DNA of 64,000 nucleotides from Luzula sylvatica. Its lineage: Eukaryota; Streptophyta; Magnoliopsida; Poales; Juncaceae. The notes beneath the pieces are model-generated. The model saw nothing but the letters and a program-made list of their open reading frames with translations, did not search any database and was not told the DNA's origin. Positions 47,951-59,559 of this stretch are shown here, in pieces. The number at the start of each line of letters is the position of its first letter. The stretch's first letter is position 1. Location of the stretch: assembly GCA_946800325.1 (NCBI GenBank), contig OX326956.1:44965552-45029551 (forward strand), written 5' to 3'. The position numbers and the translations under genes are program-made.

Positions 47951-48480
47951 TTTTTGATTACATACAAGAACCTATCGAAAGCTATTTTCGTAACTTCACA
48001 ATCGGATTTGACATTCAACAACATAGTAACAACAGACATTAAAGAATGTTCCGAAAATCCTGGTCCATCCCATAAAGTCTCATCAGATGCTCGAAGCATC
48101 TCAAAGAAACGAGCAGCTTCCGAATTTGGTTCCTCATCCTCCTCTACTTCTTCTTGCCAATCAAACGAAGGTCTGGCAACATCACAAACCATTTGTTCCA
48201 TCCGATTGGGACTGAACGACGACGACCCACCAATTTCGAAATTCGAATCTCCCTCTCCGTGTTTTAACCAAATTAGATAGTCCGGCATAAAACCGAAACT
48301 ACTTAAATGGGTTGCTATCTCATCATGGATGCGAAGAAAAGAATTTTGGCAATTCTTACATGGGCACCAAGTACATTTTTTCCTTGGCTATTTATTCGCA
48401 ATTTCTCGAGATGTGCGAAAGCGAAATTAAGAAAATCCACCATTCCATTCCAAAACTCAATCGTGAGAGAATGATTATAC

Positions 48481-50019
48481 TGTTGGTTCAAATTTCCGAT
48501 TGTTTGATTATCTCAAAAAAAATGTCGATACTACTAACAAAATCTATCGAGAGTATTGTATAGGATACATATGTACAAAAGGCAATAAGAAGATCAAGAT
48601 AAACAAGCAAAAATACACCACGAATAGCAAGGATCAAGACGTTGAAGAATCGCGAAGAAGATCAAGATGTACAAGAATCACGGAATCAAGACATCGAAGA
48701 TTCCGCAAGTTGGGATATCAATCTAATCACCAAAATACATTATATGTATCCCTAAACTTGTTTATGTATGATTAAGCTCAAAATAAAGTCAAATAATTAT
48801 ATTCGAAATCCATCAAATTGATGAATTAAAATAAAAGGCTGAAAACAGTATGTCCGTTACAACGGAACTCATTGTCCGTTATAACGGACACACTCGTCCT
48901 ATTCAAGATTGGAATTCACAACATAGTCCGATACAACGGATTAACCAATCCGTTATAACGGACCCAATCAAAACGTTGTAACGGAACAATGTCCGTTACA
49001 ACGCTAATTAAATCCAAACTTTAAGGATGTCACAGAAGTATGTCCGTTACAACGGACATATATTTCCGTTATAACAGACATATAACTCACTTCAGTACAA
49101 TACTCTTCTCTTCATGTCCGTTGTAACGGATTAACCAATCCGTTATAACGAAATGCCTTACAGCGTTGTAACGGAGTATTCTCCGTTACAACGGGAATTA
49201 AATTCTAACTGATGTAGAGTCCGCAGTATGATGTCCGTTGTAACGGACATGATAATCCGTTGCAACGGACTTCATAACACAGACTTCCGTTATAACGGAC
49301 ATGTATTCCGTTGTAACGGAATGTTTAACAATTCGAATATAACAGCTGTAACGGTTAGTTTTGACTTACAGTCCGTTATAACGGACATGCAGTCCGTTAT
49401 AACGGAATATGCAGAAAATGCAAGTTTGGGAAGGGTCTATGTGTTCTATAAATAGAACCCTTCCCTCATTCTCTCTCATCACTTCAACTATCCAAATTAT
49501 ACATTCAAAAGAGAGAATTCTTGCAAAACCTATTGAGCCCTTAATCTTCTAAAACAATCTTAGAGATTAATCTTTCTTTCTTTCCCTTCCAAATACGATT
49601 CCCAACTTGCGTGACCGATCACGTTTTAGTTCGTATTTAGAAATTGTAATATGCTAGTACTAAGAGTGTAAAGCCCCCCATAGATCGATAGAAAACATGT
49701 AAATCGATCTAGGCAAAATCTTGTACGAGTGAGTTGGAATTCAATCGAACGCCGAAAAGGCACAAGGCATTCCCGGAGACGTAGGTACTTGCCACTAATC
49801 GAATCGGTCGATTAAGCAAGTAAAGGGTGAGTTAAAACTACAAAGCAACCACCTACCGAACTCCGTAATAAACATCGCGTGTTCTTCGTGTTCGGTATTT
49901 GCATTTTTCTTTGTTAAATTAGTTTAAGCTTCCGCGTAAAATAGAATAGGTATACGTTAGTCGAAAATTGTACGTTAGGATTACCTATTCACCCCCCTCT
50001 AGGTTAGAATTAACCAACA
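48481..50019 (+). repeat. Solo LTR of the Sirevirus-like family, plus orientation
   Basis: Starts TGTTGGTTCAAATTTCCG and ends TTAGAATTAACCAACA, with a perfect 5-bp duplication TATAC (48476-48480 and 50020-50024) and no internal region. It is the inverted counterpart of the LTR at 57509-59044 and nearly the same length. The TATA box is TATAAATA at 49447-49454. It was left by LTR-LTR recombination after an intact element inserted into the CACTA transposase exon. Confidence 0.96.
48845..49415 (+). promoter_or_regulatory. U3 palindrome array, CCGTTR+YAACGG type
   Basis: About 19 spaced near-palindromes upstream of the TATA box at 49447: TCCGTTATAACGGA, TCCGTTACAACGGA, TCCGTTGTAACGGA and TCCGTTGCAACGGA. 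Each is two inverted YAACGG words, the core bound by MYB proteins. Spacing is irregular (about 15-50 bases). Confidence 0.9.
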
Positions 50020-50080
50020 TATACATCCAGGAACGATCAGTCTCCATTGAGAGATATTCTAACATTGAAAATAATTGGTA

Positions 50081-51400
50081 TTAAGAAAATGAATTGGGGA
50101 AAAGAATTTAGAATAACAACACTGCCAAAGATTTCTTTAGAAAGTTTGAAATACTATAGAGATGTCGAAATAACAATGTCTCGAAGAATTCGCGATAAAT
50201 TAGTTAATCCGACATAAAACCATTCCGTTCCAAAACTCAACCGTAATGAAAAAATTGGTATTAAGTGAAAGAATTGGGGAAAAAATTGGAACAACGCTAC
50301 CGAAAATTTCTTTAGAATATATATGAAACACTATTGAGAAGTTGAAATAATAATATCTCCGAAGATTAATTGTATGAAATACTATTACCTAAAGATTTGT
50401 TTGGATGGGGTACAAATTTGTAATACGAAATAATAACTTAACATATTTCAAAAAACTTTCTTAATTTTGTTTATGTAGCATCCAATATTAATTTATTCAT
50501 ACAAAAAAATAATATATATTTTTGTTTTAATATTATACAAAGTGACAAAATTAGTTAATTTACTAACATATAAGATTATATTATATTATTTTTTAAATCT
50601 CAAATTTAAATTAAGTATATTTTTTGTTTTCATACTACATAAAATTAATTAAATTTTGAAATAATCATATTAGAAATATTTTTAAATATATGTTGAAAAT
50701 TTCATAAACATATTAAAAATATATTTAATATAATTTAACACTTATTATTTTTATTATTATTATATTTTTTGTAATAAAAAATATATTAAAAATTTCATAA
50801 CTCAACAATATATAATTATAATCGCAACAAATAAAGTACTACATCCAAACAACACTTTTTCTACTAAATAAAGTACTAAGCCCTAAATCTAAACCTAATA
50901 TTTTTCTACTAAATCTAAACCTAAATCTAAACCTAAATCTAAACTCTAACATCCTAAACAAATACAAACTAAGATATTTATACTACGCATTTTTCACACA
51001 TATACAACAACAAACAAAGTTTGAAATTTGAATTATTATTAAACTTGGTCCGGAGTTAGTTAGTTAATTCGTCAAAAAGTCCAGAATCCAAATTTCTTAA
51101 AAATAATACAATTAATTAAACAAATTTCAAAAAACGGAATGAACACATTTAAAACAATAGACTTTACAATTGATCAATTTAAAACAGATTTTAAAAAAAT
51201 CAGATTAAAAAAAATCCAGATTTAAAATACTTAAAACAGATTCAAATTCCATTTTTAATCCTAAAAATCCATATTCAGAATACCTGAAACAAATTTTGAA
51301 CAGATTCACAAGTCCTAAAAAAAATAGTTACTTAAGCCTAAAAATCCAGATTCAAAACTTTTTAACCCAATTAAACCTAAAGTTAAAATAGATTTAAGCC
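50081..51400. other. CACTA interior, non-coding
   Basis: AT-rich sequence with internal similarity (GAATTGGGGAAAA, ATTTCTTTAGAA phrases repeated near 50090-50330) and a short AAATCTAAACCT tandem run at about 50880-50950. No coding signal; presumably intron or decayed leader. Confidence 0.6.
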
Positions 51401-51834
51401 TACAAACCCTAAAAATTCAAAAATGCTAACTAAGCCGAGAGAGATGGACAAACCTTCAACCAAGAGAGAGCAGGAACGTTCGTAGGCCTTCCATCACACC
51501 AGACGCGAGAGAGCAGCCAAGATTATCCTTCAACCTAAAAAAATTTAAATAACAGATTTAAAACATAATTAAAAAAAATGACAAACCTAAATTAAGTCTA
51601 AATCAGCTTCAAAACAGATTTAAAAAAAACATATTTACAAAATAAAACAAATTTAAAAATGATTAAAAAACAGATTCAAAACAGAATTTAAAAAGGATTA
51701 AGTCTAAATCTGATTCAAAACAGATTTACAACCATCTAAAAAACAGATTTCGAAAAAAAAAAACCTAAAAATAAATTTAAAATAGATGCAAAAAGAACAA
51801 GTTGACAACAGATTTAAAAGACAAATTCAAAAAA

Positions 51835-52310
51835 CAATTCAAAACAAGATTTTTAATCAAGAAAAGAACTAAAAAAAATATTCAGCAACAAATCTAACAA
51901 TAAACACGAAAATTCAAAAAAATACTCACAAATTTCTACTTCTAAATATAACCTAATTATCGCAAGAGTTATACATACCTTCAAGCAGGAGAGCTTCGTC
52001 GGTCTATCCACCACACCAGATGCGAGGGAAGCTTCCAACAGGTGACAGAACAGGAGAGGGAGAAAGGCCGAGAGGGCTGTGGTAAAAAAACAATTCAAAA
52101 CAAGATTTTTAATCAAGAAAAGAACTAAAAAAAATATTCAGCAAAAAATCTAACAATAAACACGAAAATTCAAAAAAATACTCACAAATTTTTACTTCTA
52201 AATATAACCTAATTACCGCAAGAGTTATACATACCTTCAAGCAGGAAGCTTTCAACAGGTCGTCAGAACAGGAGAGGGAGAAAGGCCGAGTGGGCCGTGG
52301 TGGACGGCGG
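51835..52310 (-). repeat. Tandem duplication of a leader exon, 256-bp period
   Basis: The block starting CAATTCAAAACAAGATTTTT (51835) recurs at 52091 with a short deletion in the second copy. In the minus sense each copy ends in CTTGAAG/GTATGTATAAC, a good splice donor. The CACTA leader exon and its donor have therefore been duplicated; a third, diverged relative ends near 51460. Confidence 0.85.
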
Positions 52311-52495
52311 GGTAGGGAAAAGAGGCTGTGAGAGGGGCTGTGGGGAAGGGAGAGGGTCTGTGTGGGGCTGTGAGAGGAGCGCGAAGAGGCCTGTGTGGGG
52401 GAGGAGAGCGAGTAGAGAGGTTGCAAAGGGAGAGAGAAGAGGGGCTGTAAAGAGACGACGAAAGGGTCCAGGGTGCTATTTATCGACTTCTCTAT
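52311..52495 (-). promoter_or_regulatory. CACTA promoter and 5' leader
   Basis: In the minus sense, GATAAATAGC near 52470-52485 serves as a TATA-like box, just inside the subterminal array. A pyrimidine-rich leader (CCTCTTCTCTCTCCC and similar) follows and leads into the duplicated leader exon with its GT donor. This gives leftward transcription toward the TNP2 frame. Confidence 0.65.
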
Positions 52496-52499
52496 TTCA

Positions 52500-53120
52500 T
52501 CTGCGACGGGCCGTAGCTAAGCTTCAGCGACGGGAAATCCATCAGCGACGGGCCGTAGGTAGGTATCTGCGACGGGAAATCCATCAGCGACGGGCCAACG
52601 GGACTGTTCAAACGTATCACCGACGGGCCGTCGCTTAGCTTCAGCGACGGGAATGAGCTTTACCGATGGGCCAAGTATTTACCGACGGACCGAGGGAAAT
52701 GTTTGAACTTATTACCGACGGGCCGTCGCTGAAAGCACCGTCGGAAATGGGCCTTCCGCGAATTCTTGGACTGTTCGAACTTATCACCGACGGGCCATCG
52801 ATGATATCTGCGACGGGAAATTCATCAGCGACGGGCCGTCGCTCAGCTTCAGCGACAGGAATGAGCTTCACCGACGGGCCAAGTCTTACCGACGGGCCGA
52901 TGGAAATGTTTGAACTTATCACCGACGGGCCGTCGATGAAGTAACCGTCGGAAACGGTGCTTTTGTGACGGGCATCTCAATTGCGACGGGCCGTCGGAAA
53001 ATATGATGGGCCGTCGGAGAAGTATACCATCGGAAAGCCTCTTTCAGCTACGGCCCGTCGGTGAAAGTACCTTATATCTGCGACGGCCCATCGCTGAAAA
53101 AAGGGCCCCGTCGCAGATAA
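52500..53120. repeat. CACTA right subterminal array
   Basis: More than twenty CGACGGGCCGTCG-type words and half-words (GCGACGGGAA, CACCGACGGGC) in about 620 bases. Frames across it are repeat translations. Confidence 0.93.
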
Positions 53121-53137
53121 GCCCATATGTTATAGTG

Positions 53138-55067
53138 TCGTCACATCCATTTGATAAAGCGTGAACCCTTCGATGGCGGCGCAAGCCACGAGAAGCCGTA
53201 TCGATTCCAAACGAGCGACGGGAGCAAACGTCTCTTCGAAATCAATACCCTCTTGTTGTTTGAAACTTTGAACTACAAGTCTCGCCTTGTTTCGTACCAC
53301 GTTTCTGTGTTCGTCTAGCTTGTTTCGATAGATCCATCGAGTGCCGATTATGGACCTTGTCGTTGGTCTTGGTACCAAGGTCCACACTTGATTTCTCTCA
53401 AATTGCTCTAACTCCTCTTGCATGGCCAAGATCCAATCATCGTCGTTGTTGGCCTCTTTGAATGATTTTGGTTCGATATGAGAGAGGTATGCACAATGAG
53501 CTACGTAGTTGTGAATCCGAGACCGAGTCCGAACATCTTCCCTCGGGTCTCCTACAATGTTAGAGAGAGGATGAGCCGATACCTCCCTAAGGACTTCGGG
53601 AATTTGGTAGTGAGTGTCGTTTCCTTCTTCCTCTTGATTTTCACGATCCTGTACTTGATTTTCAACTTCATCAAGGGTGATGTCGAAAAATCTACGCTCG
53701 AGTGGTTTGGATCCTTGAGGTTCCTCTTCATTTTCTTCTTCTTGGGTACCTACATTTTGAATACCTTTCTCGGCTTCTTTGTTAGTTTCATCGAAGTGCA
53801 CATGTATGTACTCACACACTATCCGCGAGGATTTTATGTAAACCCGATAATCTTTACTTGTACTTGAATATCCAACAAAAATTCCCTCAAGTGACTTTGG
53901 ATCAAGTTTGTCTATATTATTTGACTCATTTAAAATGAAACTTTTACATCCAAATACTCTCCTATATGAGATATTCGGATTTCTCCCATACCATAGCTCA
54001 TAGGGCGTTTTCTTCAAAAATGGTCCTAGGCTAAGTCGATTTACGACATGACACGCAGTGTTAAGCACTTCGGCCCAAAGATATTTAGGAGATGGATGCT
54101 CATTTAGCATGGTACGGGCAAGTTCAATTAACGTTCGATTTTTACGCTCAACTACACCGTTTTGTTGAGGTGTGCGAGGAGCGGAAAACTCACGTATATA
54201 TCCCTTAGTGTGGCAATATTCATCAAACTTTGCGTTTTTGAATTCACCTCCATTGTCACTACGAATTGAAACAATGGATATGTTTCTTTCATTTTCAACA
54301 CTTGTGCAAAATTTGATGAATATGTCGCATGTTTCACTTTTGTGAAGTAAATTATATACCCAAGTAAAGCGTGAATAATCATCAACAATTACGAACATAT
54401 ACCTTTTATTACCTAAACTTGCGACGCTCATTGGTCCGCAAAGGTCGAGATGAATGAGTTGGAGCGGTCGATTTGTCGTAACGGTGTCTTTGGATTTGAA
54501 ACCGGATGACTTGGTGTGCTTACCCTTTTCACATGCGTCGCACAGTCCTTCTAATTTGAGTTTATGTGATGGTAAACCCCTAACAAGTTCCTTTTTGGAT
54601 GACCGGTGAATCGTCTCCATGCATATATGGCCAAGTCTCCTATGCCACAATCGTGAAGTTGATTCCGATGCGGTGAGACTATGGATTCCCGGCACGAAAG
54701 ATTTAAAATCGAAGTAGTATAAATTTTCAAGTCGGGTTCCTTTGCACACCGTAGTATTGTCTATCGTTCGATCAATTAGACACGAGGATTGATCGAATTT
54801 TACACAATAACCGGCATCACACAATTGGCTTATGCTAATTAAATTATGTTTTAGCCCTATCACAAGGTATACATTTTCTAGAGTCCAATTAGTGTTCCCT
54901 ATAGAACCGATACCGACAATTTTACCTTTTTGGTTTCCTCCGAAAATTACGTCTCCTCCCTTGAAGAGTTTGAGAGATTTGAACATTTCTCGGTTCCAAG
55001 TCATGTGTCTAGAACAACCACTATCTAGACACCATTTCAATGACTTGTTTGAAGAATTTAGGCACAT
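53138..55067 (-). pseudogene. Sirevirus-like pol: protease, integrase, RT start
   Basis: A long intact minus frame of about 640 residues. It contains the protease ([12 protein letters not shown], active-site DSG), GAG-pre-integrase (LWHRRLGHI), the HHCC finger, and an integrase core with [17 protein letters not shown] and [13 protein letters not shown] as the D-D-E landmarks. Next come [10 protein letters not shown], a Glu-rich linker, and then RT ([39 protein letters not shown]). It stops at the CACTA insertion, where three further codons come from the transposon. In the [10 protein letters not shown] replaces the usual ARLVAQGF. Two gag zinc knuckles and long LTRs suggest the Sirevirus (SIRE/Maximus) branch of Ty1/copia. 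Confidence 0.93.
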
Positions 55068-55193
55068 CTACAAGAAAATCCATACTAGTTTAAAGAAAAA
55101 AAAAATTAATCTAATATGAATTCTTATACTCATACTCCCCCTCAATATTTGGCTTATGGTAGTAGGATGAGGGAGAGAGTTGTCACACTTGAC

Positions 55194-57459
55194 TTAGGTC
55201 ATTTCCGGTCCAACACCGTATGAGGTGGAAGGACCCATTGTGTGTCTATCTTTACGCATCCACACAAGTTTTGTGTTGAATTTTGGGTTGCGAAGATCAC
55301 AACTGGTGGAGATGTGTCCTAATTTACAACAATAATTGCAAAACGCAATCGTTGGTTTGTTGATGGTTTCGGAACTGACAAAATGATTCGAGAGTTGGTT
55401 TGAGTAGGTTTTCTTTTGAATTACCGGTTTGGTCGATTTGGCACGATAATTTTGTTTTTGAAATTGTTTTTGTGAGTTGTTGAAATGTTTGGGAGCCCTT
55501 GTTTGATATGAGGCGTCGGTGTGGTAATTCACCTCATAGAAATACCAATTTGGTCCCCGTTTGAACAAGCAATCGGATCGTCCCAAATTGTTACGCCTAT
55601 GAGACGAGTTTTGTGTAAAATGATTATTCCTATTGTTATAACTAACACTTTTAGGTTGTTCCATTTTAATAATTTTACCCTTGTTATAGTCACGGTACAT
55701 GAAAGTATTTCCGTTACTATTCGTTCGATTGTTCTCCCATTTCAATTTTTGATCTTTAGATCTCGAAGGATCGGGTTTATTACCGGTATCCTTCTTGAAC
55801 CCTAGACCCGATTTGTCATTGGGCTTTTGTCCCTTTGACGACTCTTTCTAAACTTGATCCAATGAAGGAGTGCTAAATGCAATGGATGCACAAGCCTTCT
55901 TCAAGGATTCGTTTACAACTTTTGAATTTTGAAGTTCGAGTTTTACGTGTGATATCTCGCTTTTAAGGACTTGACATTCACATTATGAAAAACCTTGAAA
56001 TTCATTCAATTGTGCTTGGTACGACCTAACCGATAATTCTAAAGAAGCTACCTTTGTCTTGAGAGGTAGTATCGTGCTCTCAACCTTACCCTCATTTTGA
56101 CAAGGTTCATCGACATCTCTTAAGAGTGCATCGAGGGATTCAAGTTCTAAGTTTGAGTTGAATTCAAATGAGGAACATGAATTTGAGGTTTGCTCTATTG
56201 AATTAATTATGGGTTTGAGATATACCTCATGACCTAGGTCATGTGACTCTCGAAGAGTGATGCACACGGGGTTCCGATATTGGTGCTTGTTGGAGGAGCA
56301 TCGCTTGAATTGCTCTTTCCACAACATCGTCTACCGACGGAGTGATTTCCGCCATTAATGCTAAGTTTGCGGTCTCGAGGTATGAGTTGCACTCCGAGTC
56401 GGATGAGATGCTTGACGCATCTGATTCTCCCCATCTTCCCACATGAGCTTTATATGCCTTTTTTCTTTTTAAAATCTTTACCTCTGTCCTTGTGTCGTTC
56501 GTCGCGACCTTTGTCTTCACGTCGCCTTTCATGTCGTGGTTCACGACTTTCCCTATCTTTGCGCTCGTCATCCTTTTGTTCCATGGAGCGTGTTCGGGAT
56601 GAAGGGTCCAACATGTCTCGATTGTGTGACCCTTCTTGTTGCACTCAAAGCAATATGGCTTCAAGTTTTGTCGTTTGCGGTTGTCGTTGAATCGCCTTTC
56701 GTGCGACCTAAATTCACGAAATTTTCTTACCAAGAGAGCTATTTCACTCTCATCGTCGCTAGCATCCACTGCGGGTAATGCGATGGCTTTCGGGCGTGAT
56801 GTCGAAGGATTCTCTTGGTTGAGTTGCTTGAGACGAGCTTCGAAATTTCGAAAATAGCTTACCAAGTCTTCGAGCGACATGTCTTGGGTAGTCATCATCG
56901 TCTCCAAGGCCACTCGTAGAGTCTCCCAACTTGTTGGCATTGCTCGAATCAATTTACTTACAACTCGAGAATTTGTTAGGGACTCTTCAAGAGCGGTGAA
57001 TCCGTTTTTGATATGATTCATCCTTGTGTACATATCATCTACGGATTCACCCTCAATCATCCGGAAACTATCAAATTGTTGATCAAGTCCCATTAGTTTG
57101 GTTCTCTTCATTTGATCGTTTCCTTCAAATCGATTGAGGAGAGCACACAACATTTTATATCAAGTGTCACATCCATCTACTAAGACGGAGAGTGATCCTA
57201 CCATGTTGGTGAGAATCAAATTTTGGGCATATATATCGGAGGTTTCATTAGTTGAGGCCTCGGATGTTAAAGTATCTTTACCGTCGGCCCTGGTAATCGT
57301 AGTGAATACGAAACCCTCTTCTACGACCGATTTTAGCCCTTGGATAGTGAATACATTAAGCATGCACCGTTTCCAAACATTCCAATTTTTACCATCCAAT
57401 TTGTCGGGATAGGTAAGTTGCATTTTGGGAACGGTATTGTTGGCCATGATCGTATACAA
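55194..57459 (-). pseudogene. Sirevirus-like gag in several frames
   Basis: In the minus sense the order is MANNTVPKMQLTYPDKLDGK (start at 57446), a stop after about 95 codons, then a 304-residue frame with the gag core (FDSFRMIEGESVDDMYTRM) and the zinc knuckle CFECNKKGHTIETC. A coiled segment follows (55983-56327), and then a second knuckle CNYCCKLGHISTSC near 55300. Two separated CCHC knuckles are a Sirevirus trait. At least three frame breaks separate the pieces, so no full gag can be made. Confidence 0.88.
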
Positions 57460-57494
57460 GTTGTCAATTTACGCAAAGAGACGATTAGCATTTC

Positions 57495-57506
57495 GCTCTG
57501 ATACCA
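57495..57506 (-). promoter_or_regulatory. Primer-binding site of the Sirevirus-like element
   Basis: The minus strand reads TGGTATCAGAGC, two bases inside the 5' LTR end. This is the standard initiator tRNA-Met primer site. Confidence 0.93.
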
Positions 57507-57508
57507 AT

Positions 57509-59044
57509 TGTTGGTTAATTCTAACCTAGAGTACAATTTTCGACTATGGTATACCGATTCTAAATTCGTGCGGAAGCTAAAATGATATAATTGAAATTAA
57601 GAAAATACCGAACAATTTGAACACGCTATGTTTGATAACGGAGTTCGGTAGGTGGTTGCTTTGTAGCTTTAACTCACCGTCTACTTGCTCAATCGACCGA
57701 TTCGATTGAATACAAATGCCTACGTCTCCGGGGATGCCTTGTGCCTTTTTCGGCTTTCGATTGAATTCCCGAATCACTCTTACAAGGTTTTGCCGAGATT
57801 GATTTACACGTTTTTCTATCAATCTCTAGCGGGCGTTACACTCTTGATGCTAGCCTATTACAATATCTAATACGAACTAAACGTGATCGGTCACGCAAGT
57901 TGGGAATCGTATTTGATGGAGGAATGGAAGGTAATAATTTCTAAGAATGTTTAGATGATTATAAGCTCAAAGGATTTTGCAAGTATTCTCTCTTTTCAAA
58001 ATGGAAATAAGATTATCAAGGTTAGGAGAGAGAATGAGGGAATGACTCTATTTATAGAACACATAGACCCTTCCCAGAACTTGTATTTTCTGCATAGTCT
58101 GTTATAACGGACTACAAGTCCGTTATAATGGACCGTAAGTCAAAACTAGCCGTTACGGCTGTTATATTCGAATTGTTACACAGTCCGTTATAACGGAACG
58201 TATGTCCGTTATAACGGAAGTCTGTGTCATGCAGTTCGTTGCAACGGACTAACATATCCGTTGCAACGGACATCATACTGGGAATTCACTTCAGTTTGAA
58301 TTTAATTTCCGTTATAACGGAGCATACTCAGTTACAACGTTAAATGGTATTCCGTTATAGCGGATTTGTTAATCCGTTACAACAGACATGGAGAGGAAGG
58401 TGTAGTACTGAAGTGAGTTCAATGTCCGTTATAACGGACATATATGTCCGTTGTAACGGACATACTTCTGTGACATCCTTCAAGTTTAAAATTAATTAGC
58501 GTTGTAACGGATATTATTCCGTTACAACGATTTTCTGGTGTCCGTTATAACGGATTGGTTAATCCGTTGTAACGGACTCTACTGTGTATTTTATTCTCGA
58601 ATAGGACAAGTATGTCCGTTATAACGGACACATAGTTCCGTTGTAACGGACATCCTTATTTCAGCCTTTTTCATTACTTCATCAATTTGATGGATTTCGA
58701 ATATATTTATTTGACTTTATTTTGAGTTTAGTCATACATAATATTTTGAGCTTAGTCATACATAAACAAGTTTGGGGATACCTATAATGTGTTTTGGTGA
58801 TTAGATTGATATCCCAACTTGCGGAATCTTCGATGTCTTGATTCCGTGATTCTTTTACGTGTTGATTTTCTTCGCGATTTTTCGACGTCTTGATCCTTGC
58901 TATTCTTGATTTATTTTTGCTTGTTTATCTTGATATTCTTATTCCATTTTGTACCTATGTATCCTATACAATATTCTCGATAGATTTTGTTAGTAGTATC
59001 GACATTGTTTTTGAGAATCAAACAACCGGAAATTTGAACCAACA
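57509..59044 (-). repeat. 5' LTR of the Sirevirus-like element
   Basis: Bounded by TGTTGGTTAATTC and GAACCAACA. It is the inverted counterpart of the solo LTR at 48481. The minus-sense TATAAATA lies at plus 58049-58056. The duplicated flank cannot be checked because the 3' LTR has lost its outer end; the right flank is TCGGT. Confidence 0.93.
58090..58660 (-). promoter_or_regulatory. U3 palindrome array of the 5' LTR, CCGTTR+YAACGG type
   Basis: About 18 near-palindromes of the same kind as in the solo LTR, placed from about 40 to 600 bases upstream of the TATA box in the minus sense. Most arms keep YAACGG exactly. Substitutions are few and usually affect one arm (for example TAGCGG, CAACAG). 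Confidence 0.9.
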
Positions 59045-59555
59045 TCGGTTTCATAAATAATCTCAAAAATAATTTATGAACGAAAATAAGACTGTTAATT
59101 CAATACATAGTTCGATATTCATCCGAGTTCGATTCATAAAAATGTGCAGAGCCGAACTATCTTCAGTCCGATTCATACCGAGCTTTAGGTGAATCTGGCT
59201 TTTTCAAGTTCGGCTCGTGGCTCAACTCGAAAAAAAAAATTAATTATTGAATTTAAATCTGATTCGTAGTTGCAAATTTATTCAATTACTTATTTTTTAT
59301 TGTAATTTTTTTAATTTGTTGGATCTAAGAACGAGTCTTATACTCTCAATCTATTTAGAGTTGTTGAAAATTAAAAGTGTACTTTGTTTATTTGTTTGTT
59401 TTTGTTTCTGAATTGAATTTGTCATACAAAATAAATTGAATCTAATTACCATATGAATTTTCGGAACAATTATTCCAATATCCAAAAACGAACTTATCAT
59501 TCTTTCTTAAATATCTATGCCAAACAGGACCGGCGTATAGTGCGTCCATCTCAGG
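59045..59555. other. Short intergenic segment
   Basis: AT-rich with scattered GTTCGGCTC/GTTCGATTC words (59110-59230) but no defined element or gene. Confidence 0.5.
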
Positions 59556-59559
59556 GGAG

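Larger units (their letters stand above)
47951..50080 (-). pseudogene. TNP2-type transposase N-terminus, split by a solo LTR
   Basis: The minus strand opens METDRSWM upstream of the solo LTR and resumes beyond it. It reads through CTWCPCKNCQNSFLRIHDEI and FGFMPDYLIWLKHGEG to a segment rich in Glu with EEEPNSEAARFFEML and a following SDETLWDGPGFSEHS block. These are the marks of the plant 'transposase-associated' N-terminal domain of En/Spm TNP2 proteins: an RSWMY-type start, a CxxCxxC finger, and the E-P-N..A..FY.ML..A...LW.G block. The frame then runs into the left subterminal array with no catalytic domain. The solo LTR at 48481-50019 interrupts it. Confidence 0.88.
47720..53137 (-). mobile_element. 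CACTA (En/Spm) transposon, internally deleted
   Basis: Left terminus CACTACAACAGATCTGC; right terminus, inverted, CACTATAACATATGGGC. Flanking trinucleotides are TCT and TCG, a 3-bp duplication with one change, judged from the RT sequence it splits. Subterminal CGACGG/CCGTCG arrays lie at both ends. A promoter and spliced leader sit at the right end, and a TNP2-type transposase N-terminus near the left; the bulk of the transposase is absent, so the element is non-autonomous. Length is 5,418 bases, including a 1.5-kb solo LTR. Confidence 0.93.

Noticed and set aside
48845..49415. Spaced palindromes resembling a CRISPR array
   Set aside because: Units are only 14 bases, imperfect and irregularly spaced. 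They lie in the U3 of a plant LTR, and no cas-type genes are present.
50880..50950. AAATCTAAACCT repeats as interstitial telomere sequence
   Set aside because: The unit is 12 bases and lacks the TTTAGGG/CCCTAAA heptamer; a local tandem duplication is sufficient.
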